Source: JAFGVL01 sp031553685
GTDB taxonomy: Bacteria; Bacteroidota; Bacteroidia; Bacteroidales; Paludibacteraceae
Reading direction: 5' to 3'
Assembly: GCA_031553685.1 (NCBI GenBank)
Contig: JAVBLE010000065.1
Location: 1-29,604 of the forward strand
DNA length: 29,604 bases
A program made the translations under genes and the position numbers. Under the pieces are notes generated by a model. The model was not told the origin of the DNA. It saw nothing but the letters and a program-made list of their open reading frames with translations, and searched no databases. Shown piece by piece: positions 1 to 8,226 of this stretch. The stretch's first letter is position 1; each line of letters starts with the position of its first letter.

Positions 1-3000
1 GTTTTGTGGCAATACAATTCGAATGCCCAAATATTTAACCGGTCAATAAATCCCTATTCTTTCGAAGGATATTATTTTATAAGTTCGGATGCCGGAGTTG
101 AAAAGACGATTTCTCTCCAGCCTGCTGTACAAGAGCAACCAACTGCCGATATAACCACATTTCTCGACTATCGGTTGCACGAACAGGAAAGCCGCAACCT
201 TTCATCGACAGGGAAGGATTGGTTTGGCGAGCAATTTGACAGAAATAACCTGAGCAAATCATTCTCATTTTCATTTCCGAATATCGACACAACCCGTCAG
301 GCAGTAACCTCTTTGAATATTGCGGGCGATGGCTCGATGAAGATTTATTTAAATGCTAAATTGGGTCAAACTTATACTTTGAACAAAACCTATTATAGTT
401 ATTTCTATGATAAAAATCATTGGTTTAAGAATAATTCCGAAAATATTTCTGTCAATTTGCAATACACTCCAGGAAGTAGTGCCGATTTGAATTATTTGGC
501 AGTAAATGCTTACCGGAAATTGATAATGACAGGCGATGCGATGTTTTTTAGAGATCCGGAAGCCGCCGACACTGCCCAATGGGCAAGATTTCATTTGCAA
601 GGTCAATCAAATTTAAAAATCTGGAAAATAAACGATAAGCAAAATATACAACAACTTTCTGCAGATTATAATGGAACAGAATATTCGTTTACTGATGAGA
701 TATCAATCTTGAATGAATATGTGGCAATCAACCCAGCCGGAAATTTCCCAACGCCAACCTTTGCCGGAGAAGTGGCAAATCAGAACTTACATGCAGTGAA
801 TCAAGCTGATTTGGTTGTTATTACGCCTTCCGAATATTGGTTGCAAGCCAATAATTTAGCCAAATTGCACCAGGATAAAGATGGGTTATCTACGCTTGTT
901 GTTACGACCGATCAGGTTTACAACGAATTTTCGTCCGGAACTCCCGACGCAACAGCTTACCGCTGGTTGATGAAAATGTTGTACGACCGTGCAGCAACAC
1001 TTGCCGAAGCGCCCAAGTATCTACTATTGTTTGGCGATGGGACTTATGACAACAGGAGTATCTTAAAAGAAAATATTCCCTACAACAAATTGCTTACTTA
1101 TCAGGGAACCATTTCTCTGGGCGACGCTCAAGCGTGGGGAAGTGATGATTATTTCGGATTTTTGGATGATGACGAAATGGATATTATTCAAAAAGCTTCG
1201 TTGGATGTGGCTATAGGTCGTTTGCCGGTATCGTCTTCTCAGCAGGCTACTGATATTGTAAATAAAATTTCGACTTATTTAGAAAATAAATACAAGGATT
1301 ATTGGAAAAATCTTATTTGCTACATCGGCGACGATAAAGATGCCGCAAACTCTACCGAAGAATTGGCAGTTCACATGGCTCAAGCCAATATTTTAGCCAC
1401 ATCTGTAGAAAATAATTATAAAGCATTTCAAGTTAAACGCATTTTTTACGATGCATTTACTCAAGAAGAGCGTGCTAATGGAGATTCTTACCCGCAAGCC
1501 AAGGAAACATTTGATAAATTATTAGATTCAGGTGTATTTATGGTTAGTTATACCGGACATGCTAACCCGACATCGTTATCTGCCGAAAAAATATTGTCTG
1601 ACAATGATGTTAATAATATGCATAATAAAAAATTTCCATTTTTATATGCTGCTACTTGCGAGTTTGGCCGTTTTGATTGGGGTAAACCTATTACAGCCGA
1701 AAAGCTATTGTTGAAGCCCGATGCCGGTTTTATAGGTGTAATTTCGGCTAGCCGTGTGGTTTACTCAAAACAAAATCTTGAGTTGCAAAAAGCATTTACA
1801 GATACAATATTTGGAGCAGATAGAAAACCTTTGGCACTGGGCGAAATATTGCGTCGGGCTAAAAATAAAAAGAATAGTGATGAGAATAAAATGAGTTATG
1901 TGCTTTTGGGCGACCCAGCCATAACTCTTCCAATTCCGCGAGATTCAGTCAAAATAGACACAATTATCAGCAATTCGAATGCAGAGAAAGATACGGTTAA
2001 TGTGTTGAGTACTGTAACCGTAACCGGACATTTGGAAACAATAGGAGGGGCAAGGATAAATAATTTCAATGGAAAATTGTATGCTGTTGTATATGATAAA
2101 AAAATGAAAGTTACAGAGCTTTTGAATGCCGGTAACACTTCTGTTATTACCACCAAAGAAATAACAAATCCTTCAACAGGGATTAAGGAAACTGTTATTA
2201 CCCGCAAGGATTCTATTTTTTATTACTATGACCGTATCAATGTATTATTTTCTGGAACAACCACAGTGCAAAACGGTACATTTACATTTCAATTCATGGT
2301 GCCTAAAGATATTGCCTGCAATTATGGAAGAGGTCGTATAAATCTTTATGCAGCCGATACTACAAATAATCTGGAAGCCCAAGGATATTATGAAAATTTC
2401 ATTGTCGGAGGGATGAAATCGGATTTTGTGTTTGAAAATCAAGGACCAACAATAAATATGTATCTCAATACGCCACGATTCCAAAATGGAAACATAGTGG
2501 ATGCAAATTCCATTTTTATGGCAAAATTATACGATGATAATGGTATAAATACTACAGGTAACGCCATTGGACACGATTTGGTGCTTACACTCAATAATGA
2601 TAAGAATATGTCTTATGTGCTTAATAACTATTACGAAACAACCGGTGGCGATTATCGTTCAGGAACTGTAACCTATAAGCTTCCCACTTTAGCCGAAGGA
2701 AATTATACATTGACTTTCCGTGCTTGGGACTTGTTGAATAATTCTACTACCGAGACATTAAACTTTAAAATATCTAACGATGTTGAACCTACATTTTATA
2801 ATTTTTCTGCATATCCTAATCCAGCCGATACCCGTGTGCGATTTGCGATAGAACACGATCAGCCATCGTCTGAATTAATTGCAGAGCTCTTGGTTTACAA
2901 CCTGAGTGGGAAACAGGTATTTACAGATAAAAAGACTATTTATTCGGAAGGAAATACGATAGTTTATGATTGGGATTTAGTCGATTCGGCAGGAAGCAAG

Positions 3001-3090
3001 CTGCCCGGAGGAATTTATTTGTACCGATTGTCTCTTGCGACTGATAATAGAGAGTTAGCCTCACAAAGAAGTAAATTGATTATAAAATAA
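1..3090 (+). CDS. porU: Type IX secretion system sortase PorU (5'-truncated)
   Basis: PorU is the cell-surface cysteine protease that removes the C-terminal signal from T9SS cargo and joins it to anionic LPS. The frame is open from the window edge, so the true start and signal peptide lie upstream; 1028 residues are visible. The central part has the gingipain (peptidase C25) fold: the His of SYTGHANP is residue 519 and the Cys of ATCEFGRFD is residue 552 in the visible numbering. The 33-residue spacing equals the gingipain His211-Cys244 pair. An Ig-like region follows, and the C-terminus ends in a CTD/FlgD-like segment (YPNPADTRVRF ... GGIYLYRLSL). It lies 88 nt upstream of porV, the arrangement known from Porphyromonas. 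Family assignment is firm; only the N-terminus is unseen. Confidence 0.93.
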   Translation, partial: VLWQYNSNAQIFNRSINPYSFEGYYFISSDAGVEKTISLQPAVQEQPTADITTFLDYRLHEQESRNLSSTGKDWFGEQFDRNNLSKSFSFSFPNIDTTRQAVTSLNIAGDGSMKIYLNAKLGQTYTLNKTYYSYFYDKNHWFKNNSENISVNLQYTPGSSADLNYLAVNAYRKLIMTGDAMFFRDPEAADTAQWARFHLQGQSNLKIWKINDKQNIQQLSADYNGTEYSFTDEISILNEYVAINPAGNFPTPTFAGEVANQNLHAVNQADLVVITPSEYWLQANNLAKLHQDKDGLSTLVVTTDQVYNEFSSGTPDATAYRWLMKMLYDRAATLAEAPKYLLLFGDGTYDNRSILKENIPYNKLLTYQGTISLGDAQAWGSDDYFGFLDDDEMDIIQKASLDVAIGRLPVSSSQQATDIVNKISTYLENKYKDYWKNLICYIGDDKDAANSTEELAVHMAQANILATSVENNYKAFQVKRIFYDAFTQEERANGDSYPQAKETFDKLLDSGVFMVSYTGHANPTSLSAEKILSDNDVNNMHNKKFPFLYAATCEFGRFDWGKPITAEKLLLKPDAGFIGVISASRVVYSKQNLELQKAFTDTIFGADRKPLALGEILRRAKNKKNSDENKMSYVLLGDPAITLPIPRDSVKIDTIISNSNAEKDTVNVLSTVTVTGHLETIGGARINNFNGKLYAVVYDKKMKVTELLNAGNTSVITTKEITNPSTGIKETVITRKDSIFYYYDRINVLFSGTTTVQNGTFTFQFMVPKDIACNYGRGRINLYAADTTNNLEAQGYYENFIVGGMKSDFVFENQGPTINMYLNTPRFQNGNIVDANSIFMAKLYDDNGINTTGNAIGHDLVLTLNNDKNMSYVLNNYYETTGGDYRSGTVTYKLPTLAEGNYTLTFRAWDLLNNSTTETLNFKISNDVEPTFYNFSAYPNPADTRVRFAIEHDQPSSELIAELLVYNLSGKQVFTDKKTIYSEGNTIVYDWDLVDSAGSKLPGGIYLYRLSLATDNRELASQRSKLIIK

Positions 3091-3178
3091 AATTTATTTT
3101 TACCACAATAAAAAAATAAATTTCCGTTATTTAACAGATTTATGTAATATTGCAACTTCAAAATAAAAGATTAGAAAA

Positions 3179-4348
3179 ATGAGAAAGCCACTGATTTTAA
3201 GCGTTTTGTTTTTATTGTTTAGTTTTATTTCTGTATCTGCTGCCGACTTTGATGAAGATTCACAATTAAATCCCATTGTCACAGGAGTGCCTTTTTTGAT
3301 GATAACACCCGATGCCCGTGCCGGTGGTATGGGTGATGTAGGAGCAGCTACCGATGCCGATGTAAACTCACAATATTGGAACCCTGCCAAATATGTGACT
3401 ATGGAAAGTGGGGCAGGTATTGGCTTTTCATTCACTCCTTGGATGAAAAAAATTGTGCAGGACATTAATCTGTCCTATTTAGCCGGTTATTGGAAATTTG
3501 CCGATAATCAGGCAGTAAGTGGATCGTTGCGTTATTTTTCATTGGGTGAAGTAACTTTAACTGATGAAGCCGGAAATAACGCAGGAACAACAAATCCCAA
3601 TGATTTATCTGTCGATTTAGCATATTCCCGTTTGTTGGCCGAAAAATGGTCGGCAGGCGTTGCCTTACGCTTTATTTATTCCGACTTAGGAGGAGGTATT
3701 GTTGACGGAATGTATGCCGGAACAAGTGTCGCAGCCGATATCGCAGCCAATTACAAAACCCCGATCCGTTTTTCGGCAGATGACGGTTCGTTGGATTTTG
3801 GTTTAAATATATCTAACATAGGTCAAAAAATTTCGTATGATAACGGTGAAAATAACTTGTTTATTCCTACCAATATGCGTTTTGGAGGATCATTTATGTA
3901 TCCATTCGATAAATATAATCGTATAAGCGTGAGTGTTGATATGAATAAGTTATTGGTGCCAAGTATGCCTCGTCTGAAAGACTATGAAACTGAACCCGAA
4001 TGGAAAGAGGCTTATGACAAGTACAATGACGAATCGGTAATCAGTGGAATATTTAATTCATTTGGTGATGCTCCGGGTGGATTTAAAGAAGAAATGCAAG
4101 AAATAGCATGGGCGATGGGGTTAGAGTATTCATACAACAAACAATTCTTTGTGCGTGGAGGTTATTTCACAGAAGACCGTAACAAGGGAAATCGTAATTT
4201 CTTCACTGCCGGTGTTGGTTTCAAGTTGAATATGTTTCAATTGGATGCTGCTTATGTGATTTCGGTAGCACAAACCAGCCCGCTTGACCAAACGCTTCGT
4301 TTCTCCTTAGCGTTTGATATGAATGGATTGAAAGATTTAATGAAATAA
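3179..4348 (+). CDS. porV: Type IX secretion outer membrane protein PorV (LptO)
   Basis: PorV is a FadL-like outer membrane beta-barrel that shuttles folded T9SS cargo from the translocon to PorU in the attachment complex. The 389-residue product starts with a signal peptide (basic MRKP, hydrophobic stretch to about residue 20, cleavage near SVSAAD). It has the family's early signature ARAGGMGDVGAATDADV followed by SQYWNPAKY. The rest is alternating beta-strand sequence ending in a strand rich in aromatic and Leu residues (TLRFSLAFDM). The ATG start is chosen because it directly precedes the signal peptide. Position immediately after porU supports the call. No strong own promoter was seen (a TAATATTG near 3145 is one base off the -7 consensus), so it may be co-transcribed with porU. 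Confidence 0.92.
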   Translation: MRKPLILSVLFLLFSFISVSAADFDEDSQLNPIVTGVPFLMITPDARAGGMGDVGAATDADVNSQYWNPAKYVTMESGAGIGFSFTPWMKKIVQDINLSYLAGYWKFADNQAVSGSLRYFSLGEVTLTDEAGNNAGTTNPNDLSVDLAYSRLLAEKWSAGVALRFIYSDLGGGIVDGMYAGTSVAADIAANYKTPIRFSADDGSLDFGLNISNIGQKISYDNGENNLFIPTNMRFGGSFMYPFDKYNRISVSVDMNKLLVPSMPRLKDYETEPEWKEAYDKYNDESVISGIFNSFGDAPGGFKEEMQEIAWAMGLEYSYNKQFFVRGGYFTEDRNKGNRNFFTAGVGFKLNMFQLDAAYVISVAQTSPLDQTLRFSLAFDMNGLKDLMK

Positions 4349-4350
4349 AA

Positions 4351-4450
4351 CTAATTAGCCCAATTAGCAAATACATCACCGTTGGTTAGCAAATGTTCTT
4401 CTTTTAAGAAGTCCATTTGCTAATTTGCTAATAGGCATATTTGCTAATTG
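4351..4450. repeat. Nested inverted repeat between porV and ispF
   Basis: The gap between porV and ispF is nearly all self-complementary. The outer arms CAATTAGCAAAT (4361-4372) and ATTTGCTAATTG (4439-4450) are exact complements. The inner arms TTAGCAAATG (4386-4395) and CATTTGCTAA (4414-4423) also match, and the loop contains TTCTT/AAGAA. The TTTGCTAATT word recurs in the inverted repeat at 6983-7018, so this is a dispersed repeat family. It may act as a weak terminator or mRNA-stabilising structure; no long T-run follows. Confidence 0.7.
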
Positions 4451-4453
4451 CTT

Positions 4454-4933
4454 ATGAAACTACGAGTCGGATTTGGATACGATGTACATCGCTTTGCCGA
4501 AGGGCGCGAATTGTGGCTGGGTGGCATCAAAGTAGATCACACGCAAGGCTTGCTTGGTCATTCGGATGCCGATGTGTTGATACATGCTATTTGCGATGCA
4601 TTACTGGGCGCAGCTAATATGCGTGATATTGGATTTCACTTTCCAGATACAGCAGGTGAGTATAAGAATATTGACAGCAAAATACTGCTCAAAAAGACAG
4701 TTGAATTACTTGCTGAAAAAGGTTGGCAAATAGAAAATATAGATTCAACCATTTGTGCAGAAAAACCAAAGCTAAATCCATTTATTCCGCAAATGCAGCA
4801 AGTACTTGCTGAGATAATGTCAATTTCGTCCGAAGATATTTCAATTAAAGCAACGACAAGCGAAAAACTTGGTTTTGTAGGTCGGGAAGAGGGAATTGTT
4901 GCGCAAGCGGTTGTTTTAATGTCAAAAAAATAG
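4454..4933 (+). CDS. ispF: 2-C-methyl-D-erythritol 2,4-cyclodiphosphate synthase
   Basis: IspF (EC 4.6.1.12) cyclises CDP-methylerythritol 2-phosphate to MEcPP, releasing CMP, in the non-mevalonate isoprenoid pathway; it is a cytosolic trimer. The product is 159 residues, the usual family length. Metal ligands are visible as D10 and H12 in GYDVHRF and H44 in HSDADVLIHAICDALLGA. The conserved DIGxHFPDT and the C-terminal KATTSEKLGFVGREEGI loop are present. A TTG two codons upstream (4448) would add two residues, but the ATG at 4454 places the motifs as in E. coli IspF (D8, H10, H42). No other isoprenoid gene is nearby. A hairpin terminator begins at its stop codon. Confidence 0.96.
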   Translation: MKLRVGFGYDVHRFAEGRELWLGGIKVDHTQGLLGHSDADVLIHAICDALLGAANMRDIGFHFPDTAGEYKNIDSKILLKKTVELLAEKGWQIENIDSTICAEKPKLNPFIPQMQQVLAEIMSISSEDISIKATTSEKLGFVGREEGIVAQAVVLMSKK

Positions 4934-4960
4934 GATGCTCAAAAACGACATCCTATTTTT
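4931..4960. terminator. Bidirectional terminator between ispF and ilvC
   Basis: The arms TAGGATG (4931-4937) and CATCCTA (4949-4955) form a 7-bp stem with an 11-nt loop. The ispF stop codon is the first three bases of the left arm. A T-rich tract follows on the + strand and an A7 run precedes it, which is a T-run for the - strand. It can therefore stop both ispF and the convergent ilvC. Confidence 0.75.
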
Positions 4961-4976
4961 ATTTAAACAAAAAATG

Positions 4977-6455
4977 TTATCCCACAATCTTTTTCATAGC
5001 AGTCATGGCTTCGCGCAATTCTTCGCCAATCCATTCGATTGGGTGATTGCGGATTTCATTATTTACAGCGATTAATAATTGATTATCAACGCCGTTTCCT
5101 TTGTTGGCTCCGTATGGTTTGCCTATAACATCTGTATCGATTTTCTTCATAAAATCAGCCAAAAGCGGTTTGCAAGCGTGGTCAAACAGGTAGCAACCAT
5201 ATTCGGCAGTGTCCGAAATAACACGGTTCATTTCGTACAGTTTCTTGCGAGCAATTGTATTGGCAATAAGCGGCGTTTCGTGCAATGATTCGTAGTAAGC
5301 CGATTCGTCTTTGATACCGGCATCGGTCATTGTTTCAAAAGCCAATTCTACTCCGGCTTTTACCATCGCTACCATCAACACACCATTATCAAAGTATTCT
5401 TGTTCCGAAATTTCCATGCTTCCCGCAGGAGTTTTTTCGAAAGCAGTTTCGCCGGTAGCTTTGCGCCATGTAAGCAGGTTGATGTCGTCGTTCGCCCAGT
5501 CTTTCATCATGGTTGATGAAAACTCGCCCGACATAATATCGTCCATGTGTTTTTCGAACAACGGACGCATGATGTTTTTCAACTCTTCAGCCAAACCGAA
5601 TGCTTTAATTTTTGCAGGGTTCGAAAGTCTGTCCATCATATTGGTAATACCGCCGTGTTTCAAGGCTTCGGTAATGGTTTCCCAACCGTATTGAATTAAT
5701 TTTGAAGCATAACTTGGCTCAATTCCTTTTTCGATCATTTTATCGAAGCAAAGGATAGAACCGGTTTGCAACATACCGCAAAGGATGGTTTGCTCGCCCA
5801 TCAAATCCGATTTTACTTCGGCTACAAATGATGAATGCAAGCAACCTGCACGGTCTCCACCGGTGGCTACGGCATAAGCCTTAGCGTAATCCCAGCCTTT
5901 TCCTTCGGGATCGTTCTCTGGGTGAACGGCAAGCAATGTAGGCACACCAAAACCGCGCACATATTCGGCACGCACTTCCGAGCCCGGACATTTGGGCGCT
6001 ACCATAATTACGGTAATATCTTTACGGATTTGCATGCCTTCTTCCACAATGTTGAACCCGTGAGAATAAGAAAGCGTAGCGCCTTGTTTCATCAATGGCA
6101 TTACCGCAGCCACAACAGCCGAGTGTTGTTTGTCCGGCGTAAGGTTGATAACCAAATCAGCCGTAGGGATCAATTCTTCGTAAGTACCCACTTTAAAACC
6201 GTTTTCGGTAGCATTCATATACGAAGCGCGTTTTTGCTCGATAGCTTCTTTGCGTAAAGCGTACGAAATATCCAAACCGGAGTCGCGCATGTTCAAGCCT
6301 TGGTTTAAGCCTTGTGCCCCAGCACCTACAATAACGATTTTTTTGCCTTTCAAAGCCTCGATGCCGTTAGCAAATTCGCTTTTGTCCATAAACTCGCAAA
6401 CGCCGAGTTGAAGTAGTTGCTCTCTAAGAGAAAGCGTGTTGAAATAATTGCTCAT
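4977..6455 (-). CDS. ilvC: Ketol-acid reductoisomerase, long (class II) form
   Basis: IlvC (EC 1.1.1.86) converts acetolactate or acetohydroxybutyrate to dihydroxy-acids in valine, leucine and isoleucine synthesis, using NADPH and Mg2+. The 492-residue product begins NYFNTLSLREQL, as in the E. coli-type enzyme, and has the dinucleotide-binding GAGAQGLNQGLNMRDSG at about residues 42-58. The length and the second C-terminal helical repeat mark the class II form rather than the roughly 340-residue class I form. No other branched-chain genes adjoin it. The gene reads visibly more GC-rich than its surroundings. The ATG start is supported by the conserved N-terminus. Confidence 0.96.
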   Translation of the reverse strand: MSNYFNTLSLREQLLQLGVCEFMDKSEFANGIEALKGKKIVIVGAGAQGLNQGLNMRDSGLDISYALRKEAIEQKRASYMNATENGFKVGTYEELIPTADLVINLTPDKQHSAVVAAVMPLMKQGATLSYSHGFNIVEEGMQIRKDITVIMVAPKCPGSEVRAEYVRGFGVPTLLAVHPENDPEGKGWDYAKAYAVATGGDRAGCLHSSFVAEVKSDLMGEQTILCGMLQTGSILCFDKMIEKGIEPSYASKLIQYGWETITEALKHGGITNMMDRLSNPAKIKAFGLAEELKNIMRPLFEKHMDDIMSGEFSSTMMKDWANDDINLLTWRKATGETAFEKTPAGSMEISEQEYFDNGVLMVAMVKAGVELAFETMTDAGIKDESAYYESLHETPLIANTIARKKLYEMNRVISDTAEYGCYLFDHACKPLLADFMKKIDTDVIGKPYGANKGNGVDNQLLIAVNNEIRNHPIEWIGEELREAMTAMKKIVG

Positions 6456-6505
6456 AATTATTAAACCTATTTTATTGTGATTTGTAATTTGTATTTTATT
6501 TAGAT

Positions 6506-6552
6506 CAAAGAATAAAGATTATAGACAAAAGACTAAATGTCTTTATTCTTTG
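6506..6552. terminator. Perfect 13-bp inverted repeat between thioesterase and ilvC
   Basis: CAAAGAATAAAGA (6506-6518) is exactly complementary to TCTTTATTCTTTG (6540-6552), with a 21-nt loop. A third copy at 6563-6580 (GTCTTTAATCTTTATTCT) can pair with the left side (17 of 18) as an alternative fold. It lies downstream of the thioesterase stop and upstream of ilvC on the - strand, so it could be a weak terminator or a leader structure. The stem is AT-rich and has no clear T-run. Confidence 0.5.
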
Positions 6553-6565
6553 AGCGAAGCGGTCT

Positions 6566-6973
6566 TTAATCTTTATTCTGAATAAGGTGTTCTGCCAACT
6601 GCATTTTTATATCTTCAGGAATAGGTGTTGTTTGTTGTTTGATAAAATCAAAATGAACCAATACTGCTTTTCCTTTGACACAAAGATTACCGTCTTGCCA
6701 AGCCTCATGTCCGATGGTAAACGATTTTGTGCCGATATGCGTAATAAAACTGCGTATCTCTACATCATATTTAAAAACCATTTGATGTACAAAGTCAAAT
6801 TCGATGCGTGCTAAAATCAGTCGCCAAGTGTCGTGCGAAAGGTTTAAATCCGGCTCAAACATACGGAAAAACGGATTTCGTCCTATTTCAAACCAAATGG
6901 GAAGAACCGTGTTGTTGATGTGTCCGAGTCCGTCTATATCGCCGAAGCGTGGTGTAACTGTGGTTGTAAACAT
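6566..6973 (-). CDS. Acyl-CoA thioesterase, hotdog fold (YbgC/4HBT family)
   Basis: This 135-residue protein has the hotdog thioesterase length and its N-terminal signature, PRFGDIDGLGHINNTVLPIWFE (residues 8-29). There the Asp and the GHxNN segment form the active-site region. The later part (ARIEFDFVHQMVFKYDVEIRS) matches the second half of the fold. It would hydrolyse an acyl-CoA or acyl-ACP thioester in the cytosol; the natural substrate cannot be read from sequence. It is transcribed toward ilvC with a 110-nt gap. The ATG start directly precedes the conserved FTTTVTPRF strand. Confidence 0.87.
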   Translation of the reverse strand: MFTTTVTPRFGDIDGLGHINNTVLPIWFEIGRNPFFRMFEPDLNLSHDTWRLILARIEFDFVHQMVFKYDVEIRSFITHIGTKSFTIGHEAWQDGNLCVKGKAVLVHFDFIKQQTTPIPEDIKMQLAEHLIQNKD

Positions 6974-6982
6974 ACAATATAT

Positions 6983-7018
6983 AATTTGCTAATTAGCCAA
7001 TTTGCCAATTAGCAAATT
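6983..7018. repeat. Inverted repeat upstream of the thioesterase gene
   Basis: AATTTGCTAATT (6983-6994) and AATTAGCAAATT (7007-7018) are exact 12-bp complements around a 12-nt loop. It sits 10 nt upstream of the thioesterase start, so it would lie in its 5' leader or promoter. It shares its core word with the nested repeat at 4351-4450. Either a dispersed intergenic repeat or an operator is possible. Confidence 0.6.
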
Positions 7019-7169
7019 GATTTTGCAAAATAACGAACAATATTCTATATCATTATTATACTTACCCTTAAAATTTAGGTACTTTTCATGGATTATGTAA
7101 TTGTGGATATAATGAACCTGTGGATTTATAGGCTATACTTATTGCTTTTACAAGTTTTTGCTACAATGT

Positions 7170-8132
7170 TTATTTCGTAGGTTTTGTTTTATTTCGAATT
7201 AAAGCATCTTCCCATATTTCGCTTAACCTTAGGCGCAACGAATCGGGCGAGATAACCCGAAGCGACCATGTGCGCGTAAGTATTTCCTGCAAGAAATCGA
7301 GTGTTATATGAATGTGCAGGCTGATTCTAAATTCGTTCGCAGTATCTACCAAAATATTTTGTGAATGATGTAAAGGATTTGCTTTCAAATATTTGCCATT
7401 TTCAGCATCAAAAGCGAGAATGATTTCTTCGGCTTGACTGTTCTCGTCGGGCGTGTATATGCCAAAAGTATCGCGGTATTTTTCCTTTATGTTGAATTTT
7501 TTATCTTTTTCAAATTTTCTTCCGATGAGTTTTATTTCCGAAATTCGATCAAGCCCAAAAGTTTTTATTTTTCCATCTTTTTCATCTTTTCCAATCAAAT
7601 ACCAAAGTCCTCGAAATTCTTTCAAAACATACGGTGCAACCATGCGAAAGCTCTTTTCGTCACCAGCAAGCGACTTAAAAACATGTTTGCTGTGCAGTGG
7701 ATTGGTAATCAGAAAACCTTCGTTGCGATTGCTGTGTTTGTAATAACAAAATTGCACCAATTGCGATTTTTTGATAGCGTCAATAAACGGATTCAAATGC
7801 TCGACATTGCTCGGGCGGCGTTTTTCGGGATAAACGAAATCTGAAAATCCATTACTATTTTCTAAAATAGTAAAAGTTTGATAAGCATCTATAAATTTCC
7901 ATAAGGTTGACAGGTCATAATTGACCTCGTTATCAATGTAGTAACCATTTCTACTTCTATCATATTGAATTAAAATACCCGAATTTTTTATGGCTTCAAT
8001 ATCTCGTTGTAAAGTGTTTTTTGATATTTCTTCACTAAAACTCTTTTTCAAATCATCGAAAGAAATGTAGGGTTTTCGTTCTACTTTGTTGATAATGTGG
8101 ATAAATCTGTCCAATTGTTTATTGAGTATCAT
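7170..8132 (-). CDS. WYL-domain transcriptional regulator (HTH-WYL-WCX)
   Basis: The 320-residue protein has an N-terminal winged helix of the HTH_11/DeoR type (about 1-65, with SKNTLQRDIEAIKNSGILI as recognition segment). The WYL domain covers about 120-200, with GLWYLIGKDE holding W177-Y178-L179 and then KTFGLDRIS at 190-198. A C-terminal WCX-like region extends to about 310. WYL proteins bind ligands, often nucleotides or nucleic acid, and many control phage-defence or DNA-damage genes. The start at 8132 is preferred over an upstream in-frame codon at 8258, because that extension would cross the promoter and inverted repeat and overlap the divergent gene. The likely promoter leaves only a few bases of leader. 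Autoregulation through the palindrome at 8161-8193 is inferred. Confidence 0.9.
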   Translation of the reverse strand: MILNKQLDRFIHIINKVERKPYISFDDLKKSFSEEISKNTLQRDIEAIKNSGILIQYDRSRNGYYIDNEVNYDLSTLWKFIDAYQTFTILENSNGFSDFVYPEKRRPSNVEHLNPFIDAIKKSQLVQFCYYKHSNRNEGFLITNPLHSKHVFKSLAGDEKSFRMVAPYVLKEFRGLWYLIGKDEKDGKIKTFGLDRISEIKLIGRKFEKDKKFNIKEKYRDTFGIYTPDENSQAEEIILAFDAENGKYLKANPLHHSQNILVDTANEFRISLHIHITLDFLQEILTRTWSLRVISPDSLRLRLSEIWEDALIRNKTKPTK

Positions 8133-8143
8133 AGTTTTTTTTG

Positions 8144-8175
8144 CAAATATATGATTTTTTATTGCACTACACCAA
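8144..8175 (-). promoter_or_regulatory. Promoter of the WYL regulator
   Basis: On the - strand TTG (8175-8173) is followed after 21 nt by TATATTTG (8151-8144), a full match to the Bacteroidetes TTG/TAnnTTTG promoter. The -7 box ends 11 nt before the ATG at 8132, so the leader would be nearly absent. The -33 element lies inside the palindrome at 8161-8193, so a protein bound there would block it. Confidence 0.7.
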
Positions 8176-8193
8176 GTTTTGGGGTAGTGCAAT
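8161..8193. promoter_or_regulatory. Candidate operator: perfect inverted repeat between divergent promoters
   Basis: ATTGCACTAC (8161-8170) and GTAGTGCAAT (8184-8193) are exact complements separated by 13 nt, giving a dyad suited to a dimeric regulator. It covers the -33 region of the WYL promoter and abuts the -7 box of the divergent operon. Its lack of a T-run and its location between two promoters argue against a terminator. Binding by the adjacent WYL protein is an inference. Confidence 0.65.
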
Positions 8194-8195
8194 TG

Positions 8196-8203
8196 TAATT
8201 TTG
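8196..8203 (+). promoter_or_regulatory. -7 box for the WYL-divergent operon
   Basis: TAATTTTG fits TAnnTTTG exactly and lies 23 nt before the ATG at 8227. No well-spaced TTG -33 was found (TTTG at 8178-8181 is only 14 nt away), so activity may depend on a bound regulator at the adjacent palindrome. Confidence 0.5.
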
Positions 8204-8226
8204 CAAAATAAATTAAAGAAAAGCAC

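Noticed and set aside
5835..6257. 140-codon plus-strand frame opposite ilvC
   Set aside because: It is the complement of the strongly conserved ilvC coding sequence, with no homologous features of its own.
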